Below, piece by piece: positions 1 to 10,523 of a stretch of 22,976 nucleotides of DNA (position 1 is the stretch's first letter; every line of letters starts with the position of its first letter). A program made the position numbers and the translations under genes. Below the pieces are notes generated by a model. It had not been told where the DNA came from. It saw only the letters and a list, made by a program, of their open reading frames with translations, and ran no database searches. The stretch is from Oehlia diaphana (Eukaryota; Glomeromycota; Glomeromycetes; Glomerales; Glomeraceae): contig QZLH01000544.1 in the NCBI GenBank assembly GCA_003833135.1, positions 1 to 22,976 of the forward strand, written 5' to 3'.

Positions 1-60
1 TTTAATTAATAAATTTAGATATTAAAATATTTAACGAATTACTTAATATTATGTAAAATA

Positions 61-173
61 TTCGTTATATGATACACCGAATAATCCGTAGTGCTATACT
101 GAATAATCCGTTATGGTGTTACCGAATTTTCTCATAACGAAGGCCTGATCGGCTCGGACACCTAATTCGTTAT
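61..173. repeat. small inverted/direct repeat patch
   Basis: A less AT-rich patch. TTCGTTAT at 61-68 is matched by its complement ATAACGAA at 134-141, and TTCGTTAT recurs at 166-173. Between them GAATAATCCGT occurs twice (79-89 and 101-111, period 22). Probably a fragment of an inverted-repeat element. No coding signal seen. Confidence 0.35.
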
Positions 174-247
174 AAGAAGAGTTGACTGTATGTGGTACAA
201 CTCATCTATTATCTAGCTGAATTCCACCTCTAACTTCAACATAATGC

Positions 248-347
248 CAGTCACCAATTGGTCACCAATTAGTCACCAATTAGCTATCTGATTTGTGTCC
301 AATTGGTGACTGATTGATGCCTGATTTTTCACTTTTTGACCTGTGAG
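248..347. repeat. GTCACCAATT repeat cluster, end of a dispersed foldback family
   Basis: GTCACCAATT occurs three times in tandem (250-259, 261-270, 272-281) and then in inverted form as AATTGGTGAC (301-310). The following stretch, to about 347, closely matches 21793-21838 near the other end of the window: both share GGTGACTGATTGAT, CTGATTTTTCACTTTT and ACCTGTGA. This is an arm of the same repeat family as the composite element at 21776-22840. Confidence 0.6.
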
Positions 348-349
348 GT

Positions 350-597
350 TTAACTGAACTAGAAGTATATAAAAGTAATAGAAAATCAAAATTTGGAAAA
401 CCAAAAGAGTTAGGAAGTTATATGCTTGCAGATTTGATAATATGTGATTATATAGAACAAAAATTTTACTTCGTTATTCTTCATTAAATACTCAAACTTT
501 GTCAGCTAGTATGTTTATAATAGGACTTGTAGCTAAAACTGAAACTTAAATGGGAGTTATTGCAGATTTATGGTATCATTGGATATATAAAAAATAA
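350..597 (+). pseudogene. coding-like remnant, unassigned
   Basis: Starting where the flanking repeat ends, one frame stays open from 350 to the TAA at 485-487 (45 codons) and reads like real protein, including KELGSYMLADLIICDYIEQK. A second frame continues from about 489 to TAA 595-597 with an internal TAA near 547; it contains IIGLVAKTET and GVIADLWYHWIYKK. Non-random composition in two adjacent frames suggests a frameshifted gene or transposon fragment. I do not recognise the family. No convincing start or splice sites were found, and the piece is flanked by repeats and plain AT-rich DNA. Confidence 0.33.
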
Positions 598-1849
598 AAA
601 AAGATGTATTTTTATTGTATTTATAAATATAAATCATATTTTTGAAAGAAAAAAATATATGGTGTATATTTATATACCAAATTTATAGAATGAGTCAAGC
701 CAAAAATGTGGTAACCAATACAACTTCATATAAAGGTTTTTCATTAAGTTTTTTAAAGAATGAAATTATTTTAAAGTTAAATAATAAAATTCAGAACTGC
801 GGCTTTCTAATCATGTAAATTTTATCTTTATATGTTAAATATTACAGAAGTTTATATTATACAGAAATTTGTATTATTATGTAATATGAAATTTACTATG
901 GAAATAATTATAAAATTAATAACATGTGATAAGTAATATCCTTAATTTATTTTTGTTAAAAATTTGCAACACTTAAATTTTTTTGTATTATAATGGGTTA
1001 AAACATTTAATTAAAGTTTATTAATTATCAAATTTATACTTTATTTATTTTTAATAGAACTAGTAATTATAGTATATATATATAAAAAAATACATGATAA
1101 TAACAAAGTAAATAAAAGAATAAAGCTATAAGAATAATCATGTAAAAAGTTAAAAAATAAAATGATGATGAAACCTATAAAGTTAAAAAGTAAAATTTGT
1201 AACAGAAAAGTAAAATATATTAATCAAAGAGCAGCATAGAATAAAGAAAAAATAGTTAATAAAAAGTAAAAATTAGAAAATAAGCAAGAACCTAAAAATT
1301 AAAAAAATAAAAAAGATACTCATCACAAAAAAAAAACTCTCATAATTAAGTTTAAAAATAAATTCATAAAAAAGTTAATAATCAAATAAAAGCAAGTTAA
1401 GAGCAAAATACATCACATAATGTTGAAGAGAAAGAAGTTAAAGAATGGTATAAAGAAAACAAAATATAGTTTGTAAGGAACAAAATTAAAAAATAAAATT
1501 AACAAAAAAAAGAATATATTTTTTTAATAGAATAAACTTATTTATAACAACATATTACGCGTCTTATTTGTAATAATATCAATTTTATCCAATCAAAATT
1601 TAAGATCAGGTGTAATGTAAACTAATTAGCAAATCAAAACAAAAAATCAGTCGTGTAATTAAAACAAAAAAATTTTTTAAAAAATTTCAAGAAAACGCTT
1701 ATAACTTAAAGTTTTGTCTATAAAACTGACTTTAGTACATTAAGTAAAAGTTTTTCAAATAAAATTTTGCATATAAGAATCATATTTATACTTTTTAAAA
1801 TATAAATTATTATTAAAAAACAAAAAAAGGATGTTACAAATAAGACATG
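598..1849. other. AT-rich stretch, no gene seen
   Basis: Very A+T-rich, with many A-runs and stops in all frames. The only structure noticed is a pair of related inverted segments: the complement of TTACAAATAAGAC near 1552-1580, and that motif itself near 1833-1848. They may be the ends of a degenerate MITE. Confidence 0.4.
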
Positions 1850-2075
1850 TAACAGGCTTATCCCAAATCTGTGACAGTTTAGTGTTGATCTTACTATAAT
1901 AGGAAGGGGTGATGTTTACGTGTCATTGATCACGTACAGTCATGAATTCAAAAACACTAAGTATCTGAGGGACTTAGAATTTTTTTAGTGCCAAAAATTT
2001 ATTTGTCACCATTATTATTTATCATCGAGATCGATACTAACCTATCACAGATTTTAGATGTGCATATAACAGGTT
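1850..2075. repeat. imperfect inverted-repeat element
   Basis: The left arm starts at about 1865 with AAATCTGTGACAG and TTAGTGTTGATCT. Its reverse complement recurs at about 2026-2054 as AAATCTGTGATAG and TTAGTATCGATCT, giving only a few mismatches over about 28 bp. TGTAACA sequences lie just outside both arms. The centre holds an E-box-like GATCACGTAC. It looks like a short non-autonomous element, but no target duplication was found and the ends are approximate. Confidence 0.4.
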
Positions 2076-2401
2076 GTTACAAATACATTTTTTCTTTTTA
2101 ATATATTAAGATATAATATTATATTAGAAATTATAAAATCCAGAAAAGTTTAAAGACCTAAAAAAAATACACTAAAAAAAGAAAATAGAAAAGAAAAAAA
2201 TAATAAGAGGGAAGCAAAAAATAAAAAAAATAATATAAACAGATAGTAAAGATGACGTAATTATGAATATTCGTTAGCCCAATTAAATTTATTATATGAT
2301 AAAGGTAAATAATTTATATAATTATATGAAATTTACTAGTAGATTAAATAGCTCTAAAATAAATATGTTGCTTAAACGCTTAATAGTAATAATAATTTAC
2401 A

Positions 2402-2575
2402 TATATATGTTGTATCTCAGATCACATCTTGCGTGAAATGAAGGCTAAAGCACGTGATAATACCATATATAGTAATATTACTATGTAGATAATCACGTGT
2501 AATAACATTAACTGTCACATTCTATTGGTGAGTTTTAATCTGAGGTAAGAATCAATTTGAGGCACAACATATATA
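2402..2575. mobile_element. 174-bp MITE-like element with nested palindrome
   Basis: The ends form an imperfect 21-bp terminal inverted repeat: TATATATGTTGTATCTCAGAT on the left, and its near-complement ending ACAACATATATA on the right (3-4 mismatches). Nested inside is a 49-nt imperfect palindrome (2451-2499) that begins and ends with CACGTG and could fold into a hairpin. A flanking TA could be the target duplication, but in DNA this AT-rich that proves little. There is no coding capacity. Confidence 0.4.
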
Positions 2576-2707
2576 TTAATGGCTACAAAAATGTGACAAA
2601 GTGTTACAAAATATATTGCTAAAAATAAAGTATTACAAAAAATATAAGCAGGGACTAAAAATTTATCTAGTTCTGTACAATAAATAGTTCTTTGCTATGC
2701 TCTAGGT

Positions 2708-2954
2708 TAGAGGTAGGCTCCGGTCATCCGTTCAATCCGTCATTTCATCCGATCACGTGATGTCGATCACGGATATGCAGATCATTTCCTTTTTGGGCGA
2801 TACCCACCCGTTAAAAAAAATATTTTTTCTAAAAACGGAAATACCGCTTTTGGAAATTTGTGTAACATTTGACCCAAAAAAGGAAACGATCAGCAAAAAT
2901 CACGTGATTTGGCCGGATGACCGGATTGACGTTTTTCACCGGAGCCTACCTCTA
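2708..2954. mobile_element. hAT-like MITE, complete with 8-bp target duplication
   Basis: Perfect 17-bp terminal inverted repeats, TAGAGGTAGGCTCCGGT, sit at 2708-2724 and, inverted, at 2938-2954. They are directly flanked by a perfect 8-bp direct repeat CTCTAGGT (2700-2707 and 2955-2962). The subterminal regions carry several CATCCG/CAATCCG copies in opposite orientation on the two sides, plus a TCACGTGA palindrome near each end. An 8-bp target duplication with central TA and TAG-G-type ends fits the hAT superfamily (Buster-like target nnnTAnnn). The open frame inside runs straight through the inverted repeats and is not a gene. GC content is clearly higher than the flanks. Confidence 0.85.
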
Positions 2955-2962
2955 CTCTAGGT

Positions 2963-3535
2963 AATTATAATGTAATTATTTTACCAATTTTACTATTTAA
3001 TAATTTAATTTGCATAAACTTTTTTTATTTTATAACTCTCTTTATACTTTATAAAATAAGACTTTTAGATGATGAGATAATTGCAAAAAAAACTTCTTAA
3101 TAAAAATAAATATGAACTTAAAAATGCTAAAAATCCTCATAAAAATTCATGAATAAATATAATAACAAATAGAAAATCTAGATCTTTTATCAATAACTTG
3201 AAATACTTTATATTCTTCTATTTCAAAATTTGCTTTATTAATTATTATTTGTTATAAAAGATATATTATTAATATAAAAGGTATATTGTGACATCTGATT
3301 GCAGTCCATCTACTTACTAAATCACATAATTTTTGGTATGCCTCTTAAAATTAATAGTAGTATTGATAGTATAATAAATTTATTTCTGATATTCAATAAT
3401 AATATTTAGAGACTGATTGTCATACTTGTTTTTTTGATAATTTTTTTTGTTCAATAAGTTGGCCTAAGAAATACGTAAAAACTAAAGCTGGATTCTTTAT
3501 TTTAACTGTTGAGCTTTCAATAAATATTGAAGTTA
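2963..3535. other. AT-rich stretch, no gene seen
   Basis: No open frame with protein-like composition, no clear repeat and no RNA gene was recognised between the hAT-like MITE and the large element. Confidence 0.4.
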
Positions 3536-3540
3536 AATTA

Positions 3541-6500
3541 AGCATTTACCAACATTTATTAAATGCTTTAAAAATATTTAATTTAAGTATTTATTAGATA
3601 AGTTTTAATGCAACTTGTATTTAATAAGCATTATTTTTTTTATTATTTATAATTTAATAGAAATTAGTATAACTAAAATGATTAATTCGTGATTCAGATG
3701 TAGATCAGTAAAAATCCATAGATAATCAATATACATTTGGGGATAAGTGATCTTATACAATACAACGTGTTTTAGAATCTTTTACTTCCTCATATAAACT
3801 TATGCCTAAACATAAAGAATACACAGTTACATTAATTTCTTTAGGCCTAATAGTGGATGCTCTACATTATGGGCCTTTTTATCATAATTGGTGGATTTCT
3901 AGGCCTTCTGAAAAACGTGAAAATCCAATATTTCTTCACCCTATAGGATTACGTATAAAAACTCTAGTTAATTTAAAAGACCGGGACTTTATTATTAAAG
4001 TTGTTGAAACCTTTTCAAATTATGGTCAAATACCTGGATATATTTGCAAATGTGATGGTATTCAAAGTGAACTCTGCGAATCACTTACAGCTGCAGTTAA
4101 TAGCGTTTATAAAGAGATCTTTCAGACAAATGCCAAATATTTGGGGCCTGCAGTAATGGGGTTTGACATACCAATTATTTCTGAAGCATTACTAAAGGAT
4201 TTACCATTTCGTGCTTTCCTATTTCCTTTAGGAAAATTAAATATATGGGTATTTGGAATTGGAAAATCTAATAATAATGAATGGAATTTTGCTGGAACGG
4301 GATATAAGACTTCTTTTATATACACATATCGAAAAAAAAGATGTGTTTTTGTTCAGGAATTAGAGGATAATCATTATCAGGTCACGATATACTCAGAAAA
4401 TGAAATATGTAATATTTATGTTGATAATAATCCAGAATTGGTATGGAAAGAAGTTGCAATTTTACAACAATATGAAGGAAAAGAATTGTTTGGGCTGGAA
4501 AATAACAAAATACAACAATTGGTTTTGTCAACGCCTAGTTGTACATTAAAAGAATGGAATGATGATGACGTGATGAGAAGAATGTATTTACATTATCTTA
4601 GATGACAAATTCCAGCAATTATTAACTGGCAATTGTTATTTAATGATTGGCGCTCTGAAACATCTACTATAATAGAACTGCGAACACAATTTAAAAAATT
4701 ATATCCATTTAATCACAATATCAATGATCGAGAGTTACGTGCATGGAAATCAATGTTGAAAAATGTGGGATGTACAAAAATTACTCCCTTTACTAAGGAA
4801 TAATCAGAGGTTAGTAAATTGATAAGAATAATTGAATAATTAGTGAGTATTAACTAATATTTGTTTATTTTAAAGTGCGAGTTTTGGTTGAGATCTTCTG
4901 CTCCAACTGTTGATCAAAAAAATCTGATGATGCTATACAAGCAAGGATTTATTAATCCAATACCAGTTCATTTTCAAAATAAAACTGAGATTTTTTGGAA
5001 TTCATTTCGGGAGGCAGTAAATATTAACAAAAATGGGTATGATGGAAAAACTTGTATTTTATCTATCATTGCTAAAAAATTTTCTTACGAGAAAATTAAA
5101 AGTAATTTGAATGTAAGTAAATTTGCGCTTTTGACTGGTTTTTTGATTATCAATAATTACTAATGTAAATTTTTTTAGGTATCAAATGATGCCATTCGTT
5201 ATGCACGAAATCATACTCTCATACATGGTGCTGGTAATCAAGTTTGGAATAAACCTGTAATAACATGTGAAAAATTATCAACTGAGATGCAAGAACAATT
5301 ACAGGTTTTTTTAATAGATAAAGTACATGTCGTAATGAGTTCATATAAAACAGATGCAGCAACTAATGAACCTGTGCATTATCTTAAGCAAACAAAAACA
5401 GCACTTTGGAAAAAATATCATGAACAATATCTAGATAGAATTCAACGAACAACATTTTTTACCAAACTAGAAGGAAATAAATATATTTATCGTGAAAATT
5501 TGGGTGGTTTGTGTTTAACCTGTCAAAAATATGGATATGAAATTTTTTCGGATCTTATTGAATACATTAACAAGTATATTACACAATCTTATATACAGGT
5601 ATTTATTTATTTGATTTATTAGTAAATTTAGTAAATTTAGTAAATTTAAATACGAAATACTCAATTATTAGTAAAACTAAACTTTTCCTTTTTAACATTA
5701 GAAACAACTAATAGTACGCTATGAAAATCTGAAAAGATTTTTAAAACGTGATTATAAACAATATTTTTATGTAACTTCAAATGGCAAGACTTTCCACGAT
5801 TCATGTATAAACCATTGTTTACTTTATGCTTTTAACCAATGTACAGAATCTCACACATTAACATGTAATGAATGTTAAGAATTCTTCAACTTTTTTGCTG
5901 ATATTAAAACTCATAGTAATAAAACAAATTATAATGATCTTCTTGATATGAAGGAACATTTGTTATATTATCTTGCACATCAAACAAGAAAAGTTTATTT
6001 GAACGCCAAATTTAATGCCAATTTGTTAGCATTAGATGAAAAGACTGCTCCTTTTCTAGTTGATTACAAGATGAAAATTTTGCCAAAGACTGCTCAAGAA
6101 ACAAAAAGTGATTGGTTTGGCAAAAAGGGTTGGTCATTGCACTCTATTTTAGTATATACGACAATACCCACTTCAACCAAACTTCAAGTACAAGCATTTG
6201 ACCATTGGTTTCCAGATACCCAACAAGATTCTTGGTTTACGGCCACTTTACTTCACGCTGTTCTTGAAACATTAGACTCCCGACCAGAATCTGTTATTAT
6301 AATGTCTGATAATGGTGGCTATTACCACAACGCAGATTTAATGATGATTATGGCTTTTTAGCCAAAATGGTATAATGTAAAGGTTAAGAAATGGGTTTTT
6401 CTTGAAGCTGGTGAAGCTAAAACGGCTATAGATTCTCATCATGCACAGGTAAATTAATATCCAATTATATGTATTTTGTAATATATACACTAAGCTAATT

Positions 6501-8350
6501 TGGGTTGTTATAACAGATTTCATATACAATAAATCGTTATGTTTGGTTGGGATTTGATATTCAAACAGGAAAAGATATTGAAAATGCAATTCAAGATATT
6601 CAGAGAACTTCTGTAACTCAGTTGGTACCAAATCGAGATCGTAGTATATTATATAATTATAAAATTAGCATCATGTATTTTTATAATTGTGTAAATTATT
6701 ACAATGCAATATGTAAAATAAATTTTTTTTCATTATTAATTACATCTATCATTTTATTACAAAATTGTAATAAATAATATTACCAATAAAGGGAGTGGAA
6801 GTAATACGTTGACAGGCAATTCAAATTGGTTTGAATGGCAATGGCCAACCTCTGGAGATTTTGAGAGATGTATATTGGCACGGTCTATACCCAATCTTGG
6901 ACCTTGGACTACATTTACTTCTACGCAATTAGAAAAATTACAAAAGCGTGAAATTGAAAAACCTAATCCAAATATATCCACCCCTACTATTTCAAATTCT
7001 AATTGGAAAATTCCACCTCCTAATTCAGAACGTATGTATCATGAAAATTATTTTGATTCTTTACCGACTGCTTCACAAAATTTTCCATTTGCATTTTTTC
7101 ACCTTCAATTTTATCAGTTTTATTCTTTTCATATTCTTTCTTGCAATAGGATAGTATTAGTAATTAATGAGATACTACTGTAATAGATATTTGACCAGAA
7201 CGTCTTACAAAACAAGTTCTTGTAAAAAAATTACAATCTAGAGGAATTGAATTGAATGGAAAGTAAAATAAAGAAGAATTAGTAATTAATCTAGAGAAAG
7301 AATTAAATAAAGAAGTAGAACACAAAAAATTGGGTGAGATTAATTAGCAATGATTAATGCTTTCGTTCAAAGTTTTTGATATTTGAATTATATAACATAT
7401 ATTATATAGAACCAAAAAGAATAGTTGGTGTGTTAGTAGATGTAACAAACAGCTAAACTATATGATGGTATGTTTTACACTCAATTTATTATACCAAAGA
7501 TAATGAATATTTACTTACCTATTTGTTTATTCGTTATTTAGTGATGTTAAGGAAGTATATCCACTGCAAATCGGCTGGGCTCTAAAGGAGAACCAAAATT
7601 TTGGTAAAAAGAGAGCAGGAAAAAGGATGACAAATCAAGTAAAAGCACTATTAGAAGGATATTTTATGGCAGGTAATGCAGATAAAAGTAACCGTTATAC
7701 TGCTCAAGATATGCAACGTGAGTTGGAAAAGTGTGCACAGGAAGGTAAGATTCATAAAGACGACATTCCAAAAGTTACCACAATTCAAAATTGGATATCA
7801 AAACTACCAGAGAGCATCGTGAAGAGGCTGCAACTAGAGTTTTGAATTATAATAATTTGTAAAATTAGGAATAATAATAAAGATATTGCCTTAAAAGGTC
7901 ATTCGTTACCAACAATTAAAAAACATAAAATTTGCAAAAAATGAAATAATAATAGATTTATTGAGTGTATAATGTCTTTTGTGTCATAATAGATCATAAA
8001 ATGAATAATTTATAACCGGCAATTAAGAAAGTTCATAATAGTTTTTTCCCAAGAATCTGCCATCGCTACAAAGACAAGTTATTTTTTTATTTTTATTGGA
8101 TAGGAAATTAATAATTCATTTGAAAGCTGTGGTTTTTCTGCTATAAAATATTGCATAACATTTTCATTTTGTTACATTAAATGCAGTGATATCTTATCCA
8201 CAAAAATGCCGATTAAATGAATTTTGTTAAGTGATCTACAAAATTTCACCCCATTTTTAGATAGTAATTTTCACTGATTTATAGCCAGATCTCGAATTAA
8301 GCATTTTATTAGTATTTTAAGTAAATATTTAAATGCATTTTACCAACATA
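3541..8350 (+). mobile_element. candidate boundaries of the large transposase-like element
   Basis: The segment around 3541-3605 and the segment around 8296-8350 are imperfect inverted copies of each other. Shared pieces are AAATGC, AAATATTTA and ACCAACAT, with about three quarters of positions matching by eye over some 45 bp. They bracket the decayed transposase-like gene, so they may be terminal inverted repeats of a 4.8-kb element. The sequence is AT-rich, part of the match could be chance, and no target duplication was identified. The partial second copy of the gene diverges at 10523, just before this right end. Confidence 0.33.
3681..7863 (+). pseudogene. decayed FYR-DDE-SAP transposase-like gene (9 inferred exons)
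   Basis: Inferred exons: ~3681-4809, 4876-5112, 5179-5598, 5702-6448, 6517-6640, 6792-7031, 7199-7333, 7410-7467 and 7542-7863, all with GT-AG borders that keep frame. Counted from ATG 3802, residues 143-190 resemble FYRN (GTGYKTSFIY, KKRC) and 208-246 resemble FYRC (NPELVWKEV, then GKELFGLENNKIQQL). Exon 4 is DDE-like: D at 6035 (LDEKTAPFLVDYKMK), D at 6308 (MSDNGGYYHN) and E at 6404 or 6413 (EAGEAKT); the second E gives D-x34-E. Exon 7 matches a SAP motif (LTKQVLVKKLQSRGIEL). Exon 9 holds a charged helical block. In-frame stops: TAA 3709, TGA 3748, TGA 4603, TAA 4801, TAA 5876, TAG 6359, TAA 7264, and TAA 7454/TGA 7463 if exon 8 is right. A 1-nt loss near 7800 probably shifts the C-terminus. 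The true start is unknown. I recall similar proteins being numerous in Rhizophagus but cannot name the superfamily. Confidence 0.72.
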
Positions 8351-8429
8351 CCTTATATTTAATAAATACTAATAATAAATATTAATAAATTACTTTAACC
8401 AACATTGTGATGACAATATCACCTTTCAG

Positions 8430-8734
8430 ATGCAACAGCTGATTCTGTATTACATTTACTTAAGAAATATTGCAATGATCTGCTTCCTGGATCTACCAGA
8501 AAAGGGAGAACATTTATAGATAATATAAATATTAAAGGCTTACACTTTAAAGAAAAAAGTCTTATTACATTTGAAGGAAAAATTTATAAGTTGCAATATA
8601 GACCAATTTTTGATGCAATCAAAAGTTTAGTGTCTAATGCCGATCTGAATAAAGACTTTCTTTTTGATTATAACGAGCAATGGGAACTTGGTCTTGTGAG
8701 TATTATCTATTTGGCTTTCTATAATGGTAAGATT
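8430..8734 (+). pseudogene. fragment of a second transposase (Plavaka/KDZ-like N-terminal region)
   Basis: After a plausible acceptor (CACCTTTCAG ending at 8429) the frame reads about 90 residues of clear protein. It includes DATADSVLHLLKKYCNDLLP, then KIYKLQYRPIFDAIKSLV and NADLNKDFLFDYNEQWELG. The Y-x-YRP-x5-AIKSL pattern preceded by LLP resembles the N-terminal part of Plavaka/KDZ-type fungal transposases; this family call is from memory and tentative. A GTGAGT donor at 8696 could end the exon. The piece has no beginning and stops at the foldback repeat that starts at about 8741, so it appears to be interrupted by that element. It lies directly after the candidate right end of the large element. 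Confidence 0.45.
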
Positions 8735-8740
8735 ACAGTA

Positions 8741-9325
8741 CGATTTCCTGAATGCCTCTTTCCTGAATATATCATTTCCCGAAGTCATTTGTCTGAATGC
8801 CAAATTTCTGAACTGAACATTTTCCCAAAATATACAATTTCCCGAATCCTTATTTCCCGAATCCCATTTCCTGAAGTCTAATTTCCTGAACCCTAAATTC
8901 CAATATCCCGAATTCCAATATCAAAAATTCAAATATCCTTAATTCTAATATTCTGAATTCTAATATTCTGAATGGACACTTACCAAGTAAATATAATTAT
9001 TTTGCATTTAAAGAGAAAAAGATTTAGTACAAGTACAAATTTCAAACAGATATTTTGACTGAATAATAAAATATGTTCGCTTTTGTATTATTTATTTTAG
9101 TAGTATACTAAATAAAATAAAGGTTGAGTTTATAAAATTAATAATTCTAATTCATGATGTAAAATTATAAAAAATAATATTAAATTCAGTAAAATATCCA
9201 TTCAGAATATCAGGGTTCATGATATTGGAGTTTGGGATAAAATAATTCAGGATAAAAGAATTCGAGAAATTGGATGTTTTATATAATTCCAGAAATTGAG
9301 ATTCGGGAAATTGGCATTCGGTAAA
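8741..9325. mobile_element. foldback-like element with arms of short tandem repeats
   Basis: The left arm (8741-8975) is a run of about 14-18 degenerate copies of an ATTTCCCGAATnC-type unit. The right arm (9198-9325) is the reverse complement of the same unit. The innermost units match perfectly (ATATTCTGAATGG at 8963-8975 against CCATTCAGAATAT at 9198-9210). The outermost units match nearly perfectly (TTTCCTGAATGCC against GGCATTCGGTAAA). The centre is plain AT-rich DNA. This architecture is that of foldback (FB)-type elements or an FB-like MITE. The right edge coincides with the N at 9326, so no target duplication can be tested. An open frame across the left arm is just the repeats read through. 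Confidence 0.65.
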
Positions 9326-9326
9326 N
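9326..9326. other. ambiguous base N at a repeat junction
   Basis: A single N separates the right arm of the foldback element from the abrupt start of the second copy of the transposase 3' region. The position suggests a contig join or collapsed gap rather than a sequencing ambiguity. Confidence 0.7.
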
Positions 9327-10523
9327 TCAATTTTATCAGTTTTATTCTTTTCATATTCTTTCTTGCAATAGGATAGTATTAGTAATTAATGAGATACTAC
9401 TGTAATAGATATTTGACCAGAACGTCTTACAAAACAAGTTCTTGTAAAAAAATTACAATCTAGAGGAATAGAATTGAATGGAAAGGAAAATAAAGAAGAA
9501 TTAGTAATTAATCTAGAGAAAGAATTAAATAAAGAAGTAGAACACAAAAAATTGGGTGAGATTAATTAGCAATGATTAATGCTTTCGTTCAAAGTTTTTG
9601 ATATTTGAATTATATAACATATATTATATAGAACTAGAAAGAATAGTTGGTATGTTAGTAGATGTAACAAACAGCTAAACTATATGATGGTATGTTTTAC
9701 ACTCAATTTATTATACTAAAGATAATGAATATTTACTTACCTATTTGTTTATTCATTATTTAGTGATGTCAAGAAAGTATATCCACTGCAAATCGGCTGG
9801 GCTCTAAAGGAGAACCAAAAATTTGGTAAAAAGGAAGCAGGAAAAAGGATGACAAATCAAGTAAGAGCACTATTAGAAGGATATTTTATGGCAGGTAATG
9901 CAGATAAAAGTAACTGTTATACCACTTAAGATATGCAACGTAAGTTAGAAAAGTGTGCACAGGAAGGTGAGATTGACAAAGACGACGTTCCAAAAGTTAT
10001 CACAATTTAAAATTGGATATCAAAAACTACCAGAGAGCATTGTAAAGAGGCTGCAACTAGAGTTTTGAATTATAATAATTTGTAAAATTAGGAATAATAA
10101 TAAAGATATTGCCTTAAAAGGTTATTCGTTACCAACAATTAAAAAACATAAAATTTGCAAAAAATGAAATAATAATAGGTTTATTGAGTGTATAATGTCT
10201 TTTGTGTCATAATAAATCATAAAATAAATAATTTATAACTGGCAATTAAGAAAGTTCATAATAGTTTTTTCCCAAGAATCTGCCATCGCCACAAAGACAA
10301 GTTATTTTTTTATTTTTATTGGATAGGAAATTAATAATTCATTTGAAAGCTGTGGTTTTTCTGCTATAAAATATTATGTAACATTTTCATTTTGTTACAC
10401 TAAATGCAGTGATATCTTATCCACAAAAATGCTGATTAAATGAATTTTGTTAAGTGATCTACAAAATTTCACCCCATTTTTAGATAGTAATTTTCACTGA
10501 TTTATAGCCAGATCTCGAATTAA
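9327..10523 (+). pseudogene. second, partial copy of the FYR-DDE-SAP gene (3' third)
   Basis: This segment repeats 7105-8300 with roughly 40 differences, mostly transitions (about 97% identity by eye). It begins inside the intron before the SAP exon and so carries only the SAP exon and the two downstream exons plus the 3' flank. The two copies are damaged differently. At the position of the stop at 7264 in the first copy this one has a GAA codon (9486-9488), leaving the SAP region open. It carries its own TAA codons in the last exon (in ACCACTTAAG near 9928 and ACAATTTAAA near 10007). It also has one extra A near 10026, which restores what looks like the ancestral C-terminal frame. Stops in the short penultimate exon are shared. 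The two copies part company after CTCGAATTAA. Confidence 0.8.

Noticed and set aside
2757..2960. 67-codon plus-strand open frame
   Set aside because: It runs through the hAT-like MITE, including its right inverted end; no protein family resemblance.
6338..6631. 97-codon minus-strand open frame
   Set aside because: Antisense of the DDE-like and following exons of the transposase-like gene.
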